The translations under genes were made by a program, and so were the position numbers. From Rhizobium mongolense USDA 1844 (GTDB taxonomy: Bacteria; Pseudomonadota; Alphaproteobacteria; Rhizobiales; Rhizobiaceae): DNA of 64,000 nucleotides. Under the pieces are notes generated by a model. The model did no database searches. It was not told where the DNA came from and was given only the letters and a program-made list of their open reading frames with translations. Shown here one piece after another: positions 16,659 to 26,707 of the stretch; positions within the stretch are counted from its first letter, which is position 1, and the number at the start of each line of letters is the position of its first letter. Location of the stretch: the NCBI RefSeq assembly GCF_000419765.1, contig NZ_ATTQ01000005.1, positions 62,001 to 126,000 on the forward strand. Direction: 5' to 3'.

Positions 16659-18643
16659 TCATCGAGATCGGCCACTACGCACTTGTCCTGGCGCTGGCGG
16701 CAGCGATCGTTGTTTCGCTGGTGCCGGCGATCGGCGCGCGCAGGCTTGACCAGGCGATGATGGATGTCGCGCCGCTCGGCTCCATCGTGCTCTTTGCGCT
16801 CGTGACCTTCTCCTTCGGCGTTTTGACCTATGCCCATGTGGTCTCCGACTTTACCGTCCGAAACGTCTGGGAGAACTCGCATTCGCTGGTGCCGCTGATC
16901 TACAAATATTCCGGCGTCTGGGGCAATCACGAAGGCTCGATGATGCTGTGGCTGCTGATCCTTGCGCTGTTCAGCGCGCTGGTGGCGCTCTTCGGCGGCA
17001 ATTTGCCGGACAGGCTGAAGGCCAATGTGCTTTCGGTTCAGGCCTGGATCTCCGCCGCCTTCATCCTCTTCATCCTGTTGACCTCCAACCCGTTCGTCCG
17101 CCTCGATCCGGCACCTGCCGAGGGCCGCGACCTCAATCCGGTGCTGCAGGATATCGGGCTCGCCATCCATCCGCCGCTGCTTTATCTCGGTTATGTCGGC
17201 TTTTCGGTGTGCTTCTCCTTTGCCGTCGCCGCCTTGATGGAAGGCCGGATCGACGCCGCCTGGGCGCGCTGGGTCAGGCCCTGGACGCTGGCGGCCTGGA
17301 CCTTCCTGACGCTCGGCATCGCCATGGGCTCCTACTGGGCCTATTACGAACTCGGCTGGGGCGGCTGGTGGTTCTGGGATCCGGTCGAAAACGCCTCCTT
17401 CATGCCGTGGCTTGCCGGAACCGCACTCCTGCATTCGGCGCTGGTGATGGAAAAGCGCGAGGCGCTGAAGATCTGGACCGTGCTGCTTGCGATCCTCACC
17501 TTCTCGCTGTCGCTGCTTGGCACCTTCCTGGTGCGCTCCGGCGTCTTGACCTCCGTGCACGCCTTTGCCAGCGACCCGAGCCGCGGCGTCTTCATTCTCT
17601 GCATTCTCATGCTCTTCATCGGCGGGGCGCTGTCGCTGTTTGCGTTTCGCGCACCGCGTTTGAGTGCGGGCGGCCTGTTTGCGCCGGTCTCGCGCGAAGG
17701 CGCCCTGGTGCTGAACAACCTGATCCTGACGGTTGCCTGCGGCACGGTCTTGACCGGGACGCTCTATCCGCTGCTTCTGGAGACGCTCACCGGCGACAAG
17801 ATCTCCGTTGGCGCGCCGTTCTTCAACATGACCTTCGGGCTCTTGATGGCACCGTTGCTCGTCGCCGTGCCGTTCGGGCCGCTGCTTGCCTGGAAGCGCG
17901 GCGATCTTCTGGGGGTGCTGCAGCGGCTCTATGTCGTGGCAGGGATTGCCTTCGCCGCGGCACTCGCCGTCTTCTACATCGAGCACGGCGGGCCGGTGCT
18001 GTCGGTGCTCGGGCTGGCGGCCGGGCTGTTCCTGGTCGCAGGTGCGGCTGCCGACCTCTGGTACCGCGCCGGCATCGGCAAGGTAAAGCCGCATGTCGCC
18101 TGGAAGCGGCTGACAGGCCTGCCGCGCTCGGCCTTCGGCACCGCACTTGCGCATGCCGGACTTGGCGTCAGCGTCATCGGCATCGTTGCGGTGTCGGCCT
18201 TTTCGACCGAGCATGTGCTCGAGATGAAGCCGGGCGAGACTACCGAGGCTGGTGGCTACACGCTTTCCTTCGACGGTCTCAGGCCGGCGAAAGGGCCGAA
18301 CTATAGCGAAGAGCGCGGACACTTCACGGTGCGGCGCGGCGGCGCCGAGGTCGCCGAGACCTGGTCGGCGAAGCGCCTTTATGCCGCCCGCCAGATGCCG
18401 ACGACGGAAGCCGGCATCCTGACTTTCGGGGCAAGCCAGCTCTACGTGTCGCTCGGCGATCCGACCAGGGACGGCGGCATCGTCGTGCGCATCTGGTGGA
18501 AGCCGTTCATCCTGTTGATCTGGGGCGGGACGCTGCTGATGGCGGCGGGTGGCTTCGTGTCGCTCTGCGACCGGCGGCTGCGCGTCGGCGCCCCGCGCCG
18601 CAAGGCAAAACCGGTAAAACCGGTCCTGGAGGCGGCGGAATGA
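16655..18643 (+). CDS. cycK: Heme lyase subunit CycK/CcmF
   Basis: 662 residues with about fifteen membrane segments. It contains the tryptophan-rich WWD motif [20 protein letters not shown] (about residues 234-253) and [20 protein letters not shown], with the conserved His residues that bind heme in the CcmF/CcmC family. It transfers heme from CcmE to apocytochrome c in complex with CcmH and CcmI. The start at 16655 ([16 protein letters not shown]) overlaps the cycJ stop as ATGA. The 791-residue frame on the other strand over this gene is a GC-rich shadow. Confidence 0.95.
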   Translation: MIIEIGHYALVLALAAAIVVSLVPAIGARRLDQAMMDVAPLGSIVLFALVTFSFGVLTYAHVVSDFTVRNVWENSHSLVPLIYKYSGVWGNHEGSMMLWLLILALFSALVALFGGNLPDRLKANVLSVQAWISAAFILFILLTSNPFVRLDPAPAEGRDLNPVLQDIGLAIHPPLLYLGYVGFSVCFSFAVAALMEGRIDAAWARWVRPWTLAAWTFLTLGIAMGSYWAYYELGWGGWWFWDPVENASFMPWLAGTALLHSALVMEKREALKIWTVLLAILTFSLSLLGTFLVRSGVLTSVHAFASDPSRGVFILCILMLFIGGALSLFAFRAPRLSAGGLFAPVSREGALVLNNLILTVACGTVLTGTLYPLLLETLTGDKISVGAPFFNMTFGLLMAPLLVAVPFGPLLAWKRGDLLGVLQRLYVVAGIAFAAALAVFYIEHGGPVLSVLGLAAGLFLVAGAAADLWYRAGIGKVKPHVAWKRLTGLPRSAFGTALAHAGLGVSVIGIVAVSAFSTEHVLEMKPGETTEAGGYTLSFDGLRPAKGPNYSEERGHFTVRRGGAEVAETWSAKRLYAARQMPTTEAGILTFGASQLYVSLGDPTRDGGIVVRIWWKPFILLIWGGTLLMAAGGFVSLCDRRLRVGAPRRKAKPVKPVLEAAE

Positions 18644-19095
18644 TCCGGCCAATCCTCCTCGCCATCGCGCTGTTTCTTTCTGCAGCACCAGCCTTTGCCG
18701 TCAATCCCGACGAGGTGCTGTCCGACCCGGCGCTCGAGGCGCGTGCCCGGGCGCTGTCGGCTGAACTGCGCTGCATGGTCTGCCAGAACCAGTCGATCGA
18801 CGATTCCAATGCCGACCTTGCCAAGGACCTCAGGCTGCTGGTGCGCGAGCGCATCACCGATGGCGACACCGACGAGGAGGTGCTGAGCTACATCGTCTCG
18901 CGCTACGGCGAATTCGTGCTGCTGAAGCCAAGGCTCAGCACCCGCACCGTCCTGCTTTGGGGTGCGCCAGTGCTCCTGATCATCGTAGGTGGCATCTCGC
19001 TGCTGGTCTTCGCGCGGCGGCGTGCGGGAAAGCCGACCGGTAGCCCTCTGACTGCGGAGGAGCAGGCAAAGCTCGACGAACTGCTCGGCAAGTGA
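18640..19095 (+). CDS. cycL: Apocytochrome c thioreductase CycL/CcmH
   Basis: 151 residues. A signal peptide ([20 protein letters not shown]) is followed by the three-helix domain with the redox motif [20 protein letters not shown] (Cys45, Cys48). One membrane helix comes next (about 103-123), then a short Arg-rich tail. It reduces the CXXCH cysteines of apocytochrome c so that heme can attach. It is the last gene of cycHJKL; the cyclase gene starts 93 bases further on and probably has its own promoter. Confidence 0.94.
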   Translation: MIRPILLAIALFLSAAPAFAVNPDEVLSDPALEARARALSAELRCMVCQNQSIDDSNADLAKDLRLLVRERITDGDTDEEVLSYIVSRYGEFVLLKPRLSTRTVLLWGAPVLLIIVGGISLLVFARRRAGKPTGSPLTAEEQAKLDELLGK

Positions 19096-19188
19096 TCACG
19101 CCCGCATCTTGCTGACAGCATAATGGCTTCGCCTATCAACCTGCGGTAAGATGCGCGCCCGGGAGCCATCGCAGCATGCGGGGAAGAC

Positions 19189-21405
19189 ATGGAGCGCCGT
19201 CTTGCAGCAATTCTGATCGCTGACGTCGCCGGTTACAGCCGTTTGAGCCAGATCGACGAAGAGGGCACGCGTCGCTGCTTCCAGGCGGATATGGACGACA
19301 TCTTCCTGCCCAAGATCACCGAACATCATGGCCGGCTGGTGAAGACCATGGGCGACGGCCTGCTTGTCGAATTTCACAGCGTTGTCGACGCCTTGCATTG
19401 CGCAATGGACGTACAGCGCGAGAAGGCATTGCGAAAAGCATCCGGCGATGGAGCGATGCGGCTCGATTTCCGCATCGGCGTCAACCTTGGAGACATCATT
19501 GTCGAGGGCGACGACATTCAGGGTGATGGCGTCAATATCGCGGACCGCATACAGGCGCTGGCCGAGCCGGGAGGGATTGCGATCTCCGGCACGACATACG
19601 ACCAGGTAAACACCAAGCTTGATGTCGGCTACACCTCGCTTGGCAGACAAAAAGTGAAGGGCATCGTCGAGCCGATCCGCGTCTACCGGGTCGTACTGGA
19701 TCCGAATAAAGCCCGGATATTGCCGAGAAGCGTCAAGGGTCTGTTGAGGATGCCTGCTGGCCGAGCGGCTGCCATTGCCGTCCTGCTTTTTGCCGCTGCC
19801 ACAGCCTACTGGTGGCAGCCGTGGGAGCTTGGCCTGACGCCAACGCTGGTCGAGCGCTTCGCCTATCCCCTGCCGGACAAACCTTCGGTGGCGGTGTTGC
19901 CGTTCATCAATGTCAGCGGTGATACGGAGCAGGATCATCTGGCCCAGGGGCTGACCGACGACCTGATCACGGAGCTGTCCAAGGTTTCGGGACTCTTCGT
20001 CATCGCCAGGCATTCGGTACTTGCCGTTCAGAACGGTGCAGGAAAGATCCAGGATGTCGCGGCGGAACTCGGCGTCCACTACGTTCTCGAAGGCACCTTG
20101 CAGCGCGCAGGACCGCGGCTGCGGATCAACGTCAAGCTGATCGACGCGCTGAGCGGGCTTTCGGTTTGGGCCGAGCGCTACGACCGCCAATATGCCGATC
20201 TATTCGCAATTCAGGACGACGTCACCGGCAAGATCATCTCCGCGCTTGCAGTGGAACTCAGCGACGGTGAGCGCACCCAGCTGGAGCGGATACCGAGCGA
20301 CAATCTGGAAGCCTACGATTACTACATGCGGGCGGAGCAGGAGGGCCTCGCCTACAGCGACGTGGAAACCTATCGCCGCACGCTGTCCTATTATCAGAAG
20401 GCGATCGATCTCGATCCGAACTTTGCTGATGCGCATGCCGGCATTGCGCGCGTTGCCGTCGACGTCTGGCGCAACGACTACAACTTCCTCTGGTCGGCGG
20501 CGGTGGCGCGCAAGATCGCCTATGATGCGGCCGGACAAGCGCTCAAGCTCGACCCCGACAATGCGCGCGCCCACACCGTTCTCGCCCTGCTGCAGCTGGT
20601 TGACGGTCGGGCCGCGGAGGCGCGGGACTCGGCAAACCGGGCGGTACAGGCGCAGCCCAACAGTGCGGAGGCCTTCGGCAACCTGGCTTTGATCCTCGTC
20701 CATACGGGAAGTCACGAAGAGGCGGTAGCTGAGATGGAAAAGGCTTTGCGGCTCGATCCCGCTCCACCGTCGAGCTTCCGGCTGCTGGCCGGAATCGTCT
20801 TTTACACCGCGCGGGACAACAGGCGCGCAATTCCACTCATCGAGGCGGCGCGAGATGCGCTTCCCAACGCAGAGCCTGCGCGCGAGTACCTGACGGCAGC
20901 CTATGCGTATGAAGGGGACCGGGTTCGCGGCGCCCAGGAAAAGGCCAAGCTTCTGGAACTGTTTCCGGACGCCAACCTTACTTACTACAACTATCTCTAC
21001 GACTACTGGCGCGAAGACGACCTGGAGCATCATCTGGCGGGATTGCGCGCGGCCGGGATTCCGGAATGGCCCTTTGGGTTCGTCGGTTCGGACGCTGATC
21101 AGCTTGATGCAGACGCCTTGCACAACCTGATCAGCGACAAGACGTGGAGCGGAAAACACAAAAACGGAACGGCGTTCGTCCAGTATTTCGACAAGGCGGG
21201 CAATACCGCCTACCGTAGCGCCAATACCAACATCACCGGCACGGTGGAGGTGCAGGGAAACAGGCTCTGCGAGCGGTTCGGCGGCTATTTTCTCGATCGC
21301 ATGGTGTGCGGGCAGGTTTACAGAAACAAGGACGCCGGACCAGGCGGCGCCCAGTATGTTCACGTAACCCCGCAGGCGCTGAAGTTCTTCTCGCTAACCC
21401 CGTGA
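19189..21405 (+). CDS. Class III adenylate/guanylate cyclase with TolB-like and TPR domains
   Basis: 738 residues. The N-terminal cyclase domain (1-170) has the metal-binding Asp in AAILIADVAGYSRLS, VKTMGDGLLVEF, and GDGVNIADRIQALAEPGG. One membrane segment follows (about 187-206, AAIAVLLFAAATAYWW). Next is a domain starting SVAVLPFINVSGDTEQDH, with GLTDDLITELSKV and VLEGTLQRAG, as seen in many rhizobial cyclases, and then several TPRs to the C-terminus. The last 100 residues carry SANTNITGTVEVQGNRLCER, a small beta-rich module. The product is presumably cAMP. Rhizobia have many such cyclases. Confidence 0.88.
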   Translation: MERRLAAILIADVAGYSRLSQIDEEGTRRCFQADMDDIFLPKITEHHGRLVKTMGDGLLVEFHSVVDALHCAMDVQREKALRKASGDGAMRLDFRIGVNLGDIIVEGDDIQGDGVNIADRIQALAEPGGIAISGTTYDQVNTKLDVGYTSLGRQKVKGIVEPIRVYRVVLDPNKARILPRSVKGLLRMPAGRAAAIAVLLFAAATAYWWQPWELGLTPTLVERFAYPLPDKPSVAVLPFINVSGDTEQDHLAQGLTDDLITELSKVSGLFVIARHSVLAVQNGAGKIQDVAAELGVHYVLEGTLQRAGPRLRINVKLIDALSGLSVWAERYDRQYADLFAIQDDVTGKIISALAVELSDGERTQLERIPSDNLEAYDYYMRAEQEGLAYSDVETYRRTLSYYQKAIDLDPNFADAHAGIARVAVDVWRNDYNFLWSAAVARKIAYDAAGQALKLDPDNARAHTVLALLQLVDGRAAEARDSANRAVQAQPNSAEAFGNLALILVHTGSHEEAVAEMEKALRLDPAPPSSFRLLAGIVFYTARDNRRAIPLIEAARDALPNAEPAREYLTAAYAYEGDRVRGAQEKAKLLELFPDANLTYYNYLYDYWREDDLEHHLAGLRAAGIPEWPFGFVGSDADQLDADALHNLISDKTWSGKHKNGTAFVQYFDKAGNTAYRSANTNITGTVEVQGNRLCERFGGYFLDRMVCGQVYRNKDAGPGGAQYVHVTPQALKFFSLTP

Positions 21406-21407
21406 AT

Positions 21408-21929
21408 TCACTTGGCCGACATATGCTGCCAGTCCTTGCGCACCTTGTCGGAAATCAGGGTGCTCTGCACCTCCGACCAGTGCTTTTGAGAGTCGACGAC
21501 CTTGGTCGGCTTCTTTTCGAAGCCTTCCGCGGCACCGGGATCGTAACTCAGATAGAGCTTGCCATCGATGATCCGCCATGCCTTCGGGTCGATATTGGTC
21601 GTGACGGTTCCGAAGGAAACGCCGTCAGCGCAATAGCCGCCGTATTGAGGCGCATATTTGCCGGGTTCGGCAATGAAGCGGTCGCGGTTTTCGGAACTGG
21701 TAAAATGCCATTCGGCACCCAGCCAGCGATACGAGTAGACCGGAGATCCTTCCACGGCCTTGTTCTCGGTGAAATAGGCCACCGGATCGTAGCCCTTGAT
21801 CGCCACGTCCCCGAAATAGCCGGTATTCACCGGCTCTTCCGCCGCTGCCGGCTGTGCAAACGCCAAGAGGATCGCGGCGCCAGCGATAATATAGGCGGCA
21901 GTGCCGCCTGTCTGCTTGCGATATGACAT
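21408..21929 (-). CDS. Exported YHS domain-containing protein
   Basis: 173 residues. A signal peptide (AAYIIAGAAILLAFAQPAAA) precedes a YHS domain with GYDPVAYFTENKAVEGSP, YSYRWLGAEWHFTS and YAPQYGGYCADGVSFG. A C-terminal extension follows (WRIIDGKLYLSYDPGAAEGF). YHS modules are linked to metal handling in other proteins; here the single cysteine in GGYCADG is the only obvious ligand. It is 41 bases downstream of the ankyrin gene in the same direction, so the two probably share an mRNA. The start at 21929 follows a GGGAG site. Confidence 0.85.
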   Translation of the reverse strand: MSYRKQTGGTAAYIIAGAAILLAFAQPAAAEEPVNTGYFGDVAIKGYDPVAYFTENKAVEGSPVYSYRWLGAEWHFTSSENRDRFIAEPGKYAPQYGGYCADGVSFGTVTTNIDPKAWRIIDGKLYLSYDPGAAEGFEKKPTKVVDSQKHWSEVQSTLISDKVRKDWQHMSAK

Positions 21930-21970
21930 GTGTCCATTCTCCCAGTTCGGGCAATGAGATGCAGCAAGCG

Positions 21971-22561
21971 TTATTTCCGCTTCGTGCACTCGCCGTACAG
22001 CCAGTCGCCGACCAGATCGGCCTGCTGGCAAACAGCGCCCGCTTTCAACAGCAGGTCTGCGGCATCCCAGTGGGATCGCCATCCGGCCTGCGTCAACGGC
22101 GTGTAGCCGTTGCGTTCCTTTGCTTCTATGTCTGCCTTGTGCGCGACGAGAAAGGCGACGACATCGGCATGACCTTCTTCGGCCGCAGCATGAAGCGGCG
22201 ACATTTGGTAGAAGTTCTTTTCATCATTGATCAGCGCACCCTTCGATACGAGCAGTTCAACGACATCGAGGTGTCCGCCATAGGCGGCCGCGTGCAACGC
22301 CGTCAGCCCGCCCTTGTTTCTGATCTCGATATCGGCGCCTTTATCGAGCAGAAGTGCAACGATATCCTTGTTTCCAGCAAGTGCCGCGATCAGTAGAGGC
22401 GGCTCTCCTGCCGCATCCGGCTCGGCGATATTCGCGCCCTGATCGATAAGCTGGCCGGCATGTTCGCGATTGCCGTCCCTTGCCGCATCGTGCAGAGGAC
22501 CAGCCCAGGCGAGCGAGATACCAAGCAAGACACCCAACGCAGATGTTCCGACAACCCTCAT
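21971..22561 (-). CDS. Exported ankyrin-repeat protein
   Basis: 196 residues. A short signal peptide (VGTSALGVLLGISLAWA) precedes four to five ankyrin repeats: PLHDAARDGNREHAGQLIDQ, PPLLIAALAGNKDIVALLLD, TALHAAAYGGHLDVVELLVS and SPLHAAAEEGHADVVAFLVA. The C-terminus has two cysteines (AVCQQAD, YGECTKRK) that could form a disulfide. I chose the ATG at 22561 because GGCAGGGTC precedes it and the signal peptide starts there. It is probably a periplasmic adaptor acting with the YHS protein encoded just downstream. Divergent from degP. Confidence 0.82.
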   Translation of the reverse strand: MRVVGTSALGVLLGISLAWAGPLHDAARDGNREHAGQLIDQGANIAEPDAAGEPPLLIAALAGNKDIVALLLDKGADIEIRNKGGLTALHAAAYGGHLDVVELLVSKGALINDEKNFYQMSPLHAAAEEGHADVVAFLVAHKADIEAKERNGYTPLTQAGWRSHWDAADLLLKAGAVCQQADLVGDWLYGECTKRK

Positions 22562-22827
22562 CGCATGACCCTGCCCCAAGGCATCCTCGTCGGAGTGGAA
22601 GAATATTTAAGATATCATGAATATATCTAAGGGAGCAAGAAGTACGGCGCCTGACCCGTCGAGGTTGCCTCGGACACAGAGATTTATACAGCGATTGGCC
22701 CTACATTACGAATTTTTCATTATGCGGACAGTTCGCAGTAAGGTGCGACATCCTATATCTTCATCCATCGACCGATCCGGCATTGGCCGGGACGAAGACA
22801 AGAAAAGAAGAAGAGAAGGTGCCTAAA
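22562..22827. promoter_or_regulatory. Divergent promoter region between the ankyrin gene and degP
   Basis: The region is AT-rich at about 22605-22630 and 22700-22760. It contains an inverted repeat AGATAT ... ATATCT at 22611-22629. It should hold the promoters of both divergent units. No sigma-E or CpxR site could be assigned with confidence. Confidence 0.35.
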
Positions 22828-24390
22828 ATGTTCAAGACTCCCTCCCTCAAAACGATGCTGAAGGCGTCCACTGTCGCAGGTCTCGCTGCCGCCGTGTTTG
22901 CAACCGGTGTGCCGCTTGAGATCACGCGTTCCTACGCCGAAGCTGTCAATGTTCAAGCTCCGTCGGTCCCGAGCTTTGCGAATGTCGTCGACGCCGTTTC
23001 CCCGGCCGTGGTTTCCGTTCGCGTTGAATCCCGCATCAATCCGGCCTCCGACAGCACCGACGGCTTCGCGTTCGATTTCAACGGCCGCGGTTTCGACGAT
23101 CTTCCCGACGACCACCCGCTGAAGCGCTTCTTCAGGCAGTTCGGCGAACAAGGCCCGAACGGTCCGCAGGGCGGTCCGAACAGAAGGTTTGGTCCGCCGG
23201 ATGGCAAGGGCCGCCTGCGCCCAGTCGCGCAGGGCTCCGGCTTCTTCATTTCCGAGGACGGCTATGTCGTCACCAACAATCACGTCGTTTCCGACGGCTC
23301 GGCCTTCGTTGCCGTCATGACCGACGGGACCGAGTTTGACGCCAAGCTGATCGGGCGGGACCCGCGCACGGACCTTGCAGTGCTCAAGGTTGATGGCAAG
23401 GGCCGCAAGTTCACCTATGTCAATTGGGCTGACGACAATAATGTCCGCGTCGGTGACTGGGTCGTGGCGGTCGGCAATCCGTTCGGTCTTGGCGGCACGG
23501 TAACGGCAGGCATCATTTCGGCCCGTGGCCGCGATATCGGCTCCGGTCCTTATGACGACTACCTACAGGTGGACGCAGCCGTGAACCGCGGTAACTCCGG
23601 TGGTCCGACCTTCAACCTCAGTGGCCAGGTGGTCGGCATCAACACCGCGATCTTTTCGCCGTCGGGCGGCAGCGTCGGCATCGCCTTCGCGATCCCGGCT
23701 TCGACCGCCAGGGACGTCGTTGCCGACCTGATGAAGGACGGTACGGTTTCGCGCGGCTATCTCGGCGTACAGATCCAACCGGTTACCAAGGACATCGCCG
23801 ATTCGCTCGGCCTATCGGAAGCCAACGGCGCGCTGGTCGTCTCGGCTCAAGATGGAACGCCGGGCCAGAAGGCGGGCATGAAGGCTGGCGACGTCGTTAC
23901 TGCCGTCAACGGCGAAACGGTCAAGGATGCCCGCGATCTCAGCCGCCGAATCGGCGCCATGCAGCCTGGCAGCAAGGTCGAAGTGTCGGTCTGGCGCGAC
24001 GGCAAGGCTCAGTCCCTCACCGTTGAACTCGGCACCTTGCCGATTGATCAGAAGGACGCTTCCAACGACGATAATGGCGGTCCGGCACCTCAGCCTGAGG
24101 CGCCGGCATCCGAGAAGGCGCTTGCCGATCTCGGCCTGACGGTCGGCCCCTCTGATGACGGCAAGGGCCTGACGATCACCGGCATCGACGCGGATTCGGA
24201 TGCTGCCGACAAGGGCATCAAGCAAGGCGAAAAGATCACCTCGGTGAACAACCAGCAGGTCTCGAACGCCGATGATGTCGTAAAGGTTCTGAACCAGGCG
24301 AAGAAGGACGGACGCACCCGGGCTCTCTTCCAGATCCAGTCCCAGGAAGGCAGCCGCTTCGTTGCGCTGCCGATCAACGGCCAAGGCTGA
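22828..24390 (+). CDS. degP: Periplasmic serine protease DegP/HtrA (Do family)
   Basis: 520 residues. A signal region ends near residue 38. The trypsin-like domain has the catalytic triad His152 (VTNNHVV), Asp182 (TDLAVLKV) and Ser257 (NRGNSGGP). Two PDZ domains follow (about 295-395 and 430-518), separated by an acidic, Pro-rich linker. A Gly/Pro/Asn-rich insert (GEQGPNGPQGG) lies in the LA-loop region of the protease domain. It degrades or refolds misfolded envelope proteins. I chose the ATG at 22828, after AAGGTG. The following two-component pair may sense envelope stress and be functionally linked. Confidence 0.93.
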   Translation: MFKTPSLKTMLKASTVAGLAAAVFATGVPLEITRSYAEAVNVQAPSVPSFANVVDAVSPAVVSVRVESRINPASDSTDGFAFDFNGRGFDDLPDDHPLKRFFRQFGEQGPNGPQGGPNRRFGPPDGKGRLRPVAQGSGFFISEDGYVVTNNHVVSDGSAFVAVMTDGTEFDAKLIGRDPRTDLAVLKVDGKGRKFTYVNWADDNNVRVGDWVVAVGNPFGLGGTVTAGIISARGRDIGSGPYDDYLQVDAAVNRGNSGGPTFNLSGQVVGINTAIFSPSGGSVGIAFAIPASTARDVVADLMKDGTVSRGYLGVQIQPVTKDIADSLGLSEANGALVVSAQDGTPGQKAGMKAGDVVTAVNGETVKDARDLSRRIGAMQPGSKVEVSVWRDGKAQSLTVELGTLPIDQKDASNDDNGGPAPQPEAPASEKALADLGLTVGPSDDGKGLTITGIDADSDAADKGIKQGEKITSVNNQQVSNADDVVKVLNQAKKDGRTRALFQIQSQEGSRFVALPINGQG

Positions 24391-24410
24391 TCCTCCCACC
24401 TTGGCCTAAA

Positions 24411-24449
24411 AAGGGGAGCCGCGATCCGACCTCCGCGCGGCTCCCTTTC
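24411..24449 (+). terminator. Rho-independent terminator after degP
   Basis: GGGAGCCGCG (24414-24423) pairs with CGCGGCTCCC (24436-24445) and is followed by TTTCT. It lies 20 bases after the degP stop, so the downstream regulator is probably transcribed mainly from its own promoter or by read-through. Confidence 0.85.
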
Positions 24450-24543
24450 TCCATCCTTGTCAAGGACGATGGCGATGACCCCACTGCAACAGGATGACGC
24501 TTTGAGCCTTGCCCAAACGCAACCGGCAGGTAATGTCGGCCGG

Positions 24544-25221
24544 ATGAAGATTCTCATCATCGAAGACGATCTTGAAGCCGCGGCCTACCTCACGAAGGCC
24601 TTTCGTGAGGCGGGCATCATCGCCGATCATGCAAGCGACGGCGAAAGCGGGCTCTTCATGGGGTCCGAAAACAGCTACGACGTAATCGTCATCGACCGCA
24701 TGCTGCCGCGCCGCGACGGGCTCTCCGTCATCAGCGAGTTGCGGCGCAAGGGCGTTCATACGCCGCTTCTCATTCTTTCCGCCCTGGGGCAGGTCGATGA
24801 CCGCGTGACCGGCCTTCGCGCCGGTGGCGACGACTATCTGCCGAAGCCCTATGCGTTCAGCGAGCTTCTCGCCCGTGTCGAAGTGCTCGGCCGCCGCAAG
24901 GGCACGCCGGAACAGGACGTGGTCTACCGCGTCGGCGACCTCGAACTCGACCGGCTTTCCCATGAAGTCCGGCGCGGCGGCAAGGAAATCCCGCTGCAGC
25001 CGCGCGAATTCCGCCTTCTCGAATATCTGATGAAGAATGCCGGGCAGGTCGTCACGCGCACCATGCTGCTCGAGCATGTCTGGGATTACCATTTCGATCC
25101 ACAGACGAACGTCATCGACGTGCATGTCTCGCGCCTGCGCTCGAAGATCGAGAAGGACTTCAGCCGGCCGCTGCTGAAGACGATCCGCGGTGCGGGATAC
25201 ATGATCAAGGACGAGGGATGA
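24544..25221 (+). CDS. Response regulator, OmpR family
   Basis: 225 residues. The receiver domain has IIEDD, phospho-acceptor Asp51 in VIVIDRMLPRRDG and the conserved Lys in YLPKPYAF. The winged-helix domain ends with HVSRLRSKIEKDFSRPLLKT and RGAGYMI. The start is set at ATG 24544 (MKILIIEDD); the frame extends 29 codons upstream without a good site. The stop overlaps the kinase start (ATGA), so the pair is coupled. Position downstream of degP suggests an envelope-stress role, but the target genes are not known. Confidence 0.88.
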   Translation: MKILIIEDDLEAAAYLTKAFREAGIIADHASDGESGLFMGSENSYDVIVIDRMLPRRDGLSVISELRRKGVHTPLLILSALGQVDDRVTGLRAGGDDYLPKPYAFSELLARVEVLGRRKGTPEQDVVYRVGDLELDRLSHEVRRGGKEIPLQPREFRLLEYLMKNAGQVVTRTMLLEHVWDYHFDPQTNVIDVHVSRLRSKIEKDFSRPLLKTIRGAGYMIKDEG

Positions 25222-26624
25222 GCCGTTTTTGGGTTCTCTTCAAGTCCACCGCAGTCCGCCTTTCGGCCCTTTATATCCTGCTTTTCGCAATCTGTGCCGC
25301 AACGCTCGTCTTCTACGTGACGGCGATGTCGCAGCGGCTGCTCAGCGGGCAGATCCGCGAGGCTGTCCAGCAAGAAGTCGATGTGGTCAGGCGTGCGTAT
25401 GATCTGGGGGGCATGAACGCGCTGCTGCGCGCGATGGAGCGCCGCACGCGCCAGCCGGGCGCCAATCTCTATGTCATCGCCGGCCCGTCGGGCGATATCC
25501 TTGCGGGCAACGTCGCCTCGGTGCAGCCGGGCGTCTTTGAGGAAACCGGTTGGACCTCCGTTCCCTTCTTCTATCAACGCTACGCCGACAGCGGGATCGA
25601 CCGCCGCCACATGGCGATCGCCAATGTCTTCGTGCTCGACAACGGCCTGCGCATTCTCGTCGGCCGCGATCTCGGCGAGCCCGAGCGCTTCCGCGTGTTG
25701 GTGCGCCAGGCGCTGATGATCGCGCTTGCGATCATGGGCCTCGGCGCCATCATCATCTGGTTTGGTATCGGCCGCAACGCGCTGAAGCGGATCGACCGCA
25801 TGTCCGCCGCAAGCAAGAAGATCATGGCGGGCGACCTCTCGCAGCGTCTGCCGGTCGGCGGTTCGGGCGACGAGTTCGACCGCCTGTCGGTTTCGCTGAA
25901 CACGATGCTGGAGCGCATCGAAAAGCTGAACGAGGGCCTGCGGCAGGTTTCCGACAACATTGCTCACGACCTCAAGACGCCGCTGACGCGCCTGCGCAAC
26001 AAGGCCGCTGATGCGATTGACACGGCCAATGAGGATCAGCGCCGCCTGGCTCTGGATGGGATCATCTCCGAATCCGATCAATTGATCCGAACCTTCGATG
26101 CGCTTCTGATGATCTCGCGCGTGGAAGCGGGTTCTGTCGCCGCGGAGATGTCGCCAATCGAGCTTTCGACGATTGTTGCCGACAGCGCCGAACTTTACGA
26201 GCCGGTTGCGGATGAGGCCGGACTGGTGCTGACATCCAGCATCGAACCCGGCATATCCATCCAAGGTAACCGCGAACTGATCGGCCAGGCGATCTTCAAT
26301 CTGATCGACAACGCAATCAAATATTCCGGGGATGCCAAAGGCGGTGAAATCAGCCTGAAGCTGCTGCGCCGGCCTGACGGCATTTGCCTTTCGGTCGCCG
26401 ACCACGGGCCGGGCATCCCTGCCGACAAGCGCGAGGATGTCGTCAAGCGCTTCGTGCGCCTTGACGAGAGCCGGTCCAAGCCCGGCACGGGGCTTGGCCT
26501 TTCGCTGGTCGAGGCAGTGATGGAACTGCATGGCGGCACGCTGGAGCTTTCCGATACAGATCCGGAAAAAGAAGACGGTCGTGGCCTTACCGTCAGCGTG
26601 ATTTTCCCCGTCAAGCCTGCTTAG
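25218..26624 (+). CDS. Sensor histidine kinase (HAMP, HisKA)
   Basis: 468 residues. Membrane segments at about 14-36 and 163-184 enclose a periplasmic domain of roughly 125 residues. HAMP follows (about 185-238), then the H-box VSDNIAHDLKTPLTRLRNKA (His250), N-box IFNLIDNAIKYSGD and G-boxes DHGPGIPADKRED and PGTGLGLSLVEAV. It is translationally coupled to the preceding regulator. The periplasmic domain shows no motif that would name the ligand. The next gene, glnE, follows after 83 bases and is functionally unrelated. Confidence 0.88.
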   Translation: MSRFWVLFKSTAVRLSALYILLFAICAATLVFYVTAMSQRLLSGQIREAVQQEVDVVRRAYDLGGMNALLRAMERRTRQPGANLYVIAGPSGDILAGNVASVQPGVFEETGWTSVPFFYQRYADSGIDRRHMAIANVFVLDNGLRILVGRDLGEPERFRVLVRQALMIALAIMGLGAIIIWFGIGRNALKRIDRMSAASKKIMAGDLSQRLPVGGSGDEFDRLSVSLNTMLERIEKLNEGLRQVSDNIAHDLKTPLTRLRNKAADAIDTANEDQRRLALDGIISESDQLIRTFDALLMISRVEAGSVAAEMSPIELSTIVADSAELYEPVADEAGLVLTSSIEPGISIQGNRELIGQAIFNLIDNAIKYSGDAKGGEISLKLLRRPDGICLSVADHGPGIPADKREDVVKRFVRLDESRSKPGTGLGLSLVEAVMELHGGTLELSDTDPEKEDGRGLTVSVIFPVKPA

Positions 26625-26707
26625 GGTTGGCCGCCCCGGATTGTGACCCTAGGTTAGGGGCTCGTATGGCAGCGCTGATTCCGGGCGCGGCCGCACCGGG
26701 AGGTGAA

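Noticed and set aside
16313..18688. 791-residue open frame on the minus strand opposite cycJ/cycK
   Set aside because: Its composition (His, Arg, Gln, Gly-rich, no motif) is that of an antisense shadow of a GC-rich gene; the plus strand encodes clear CcmE and CcmF.
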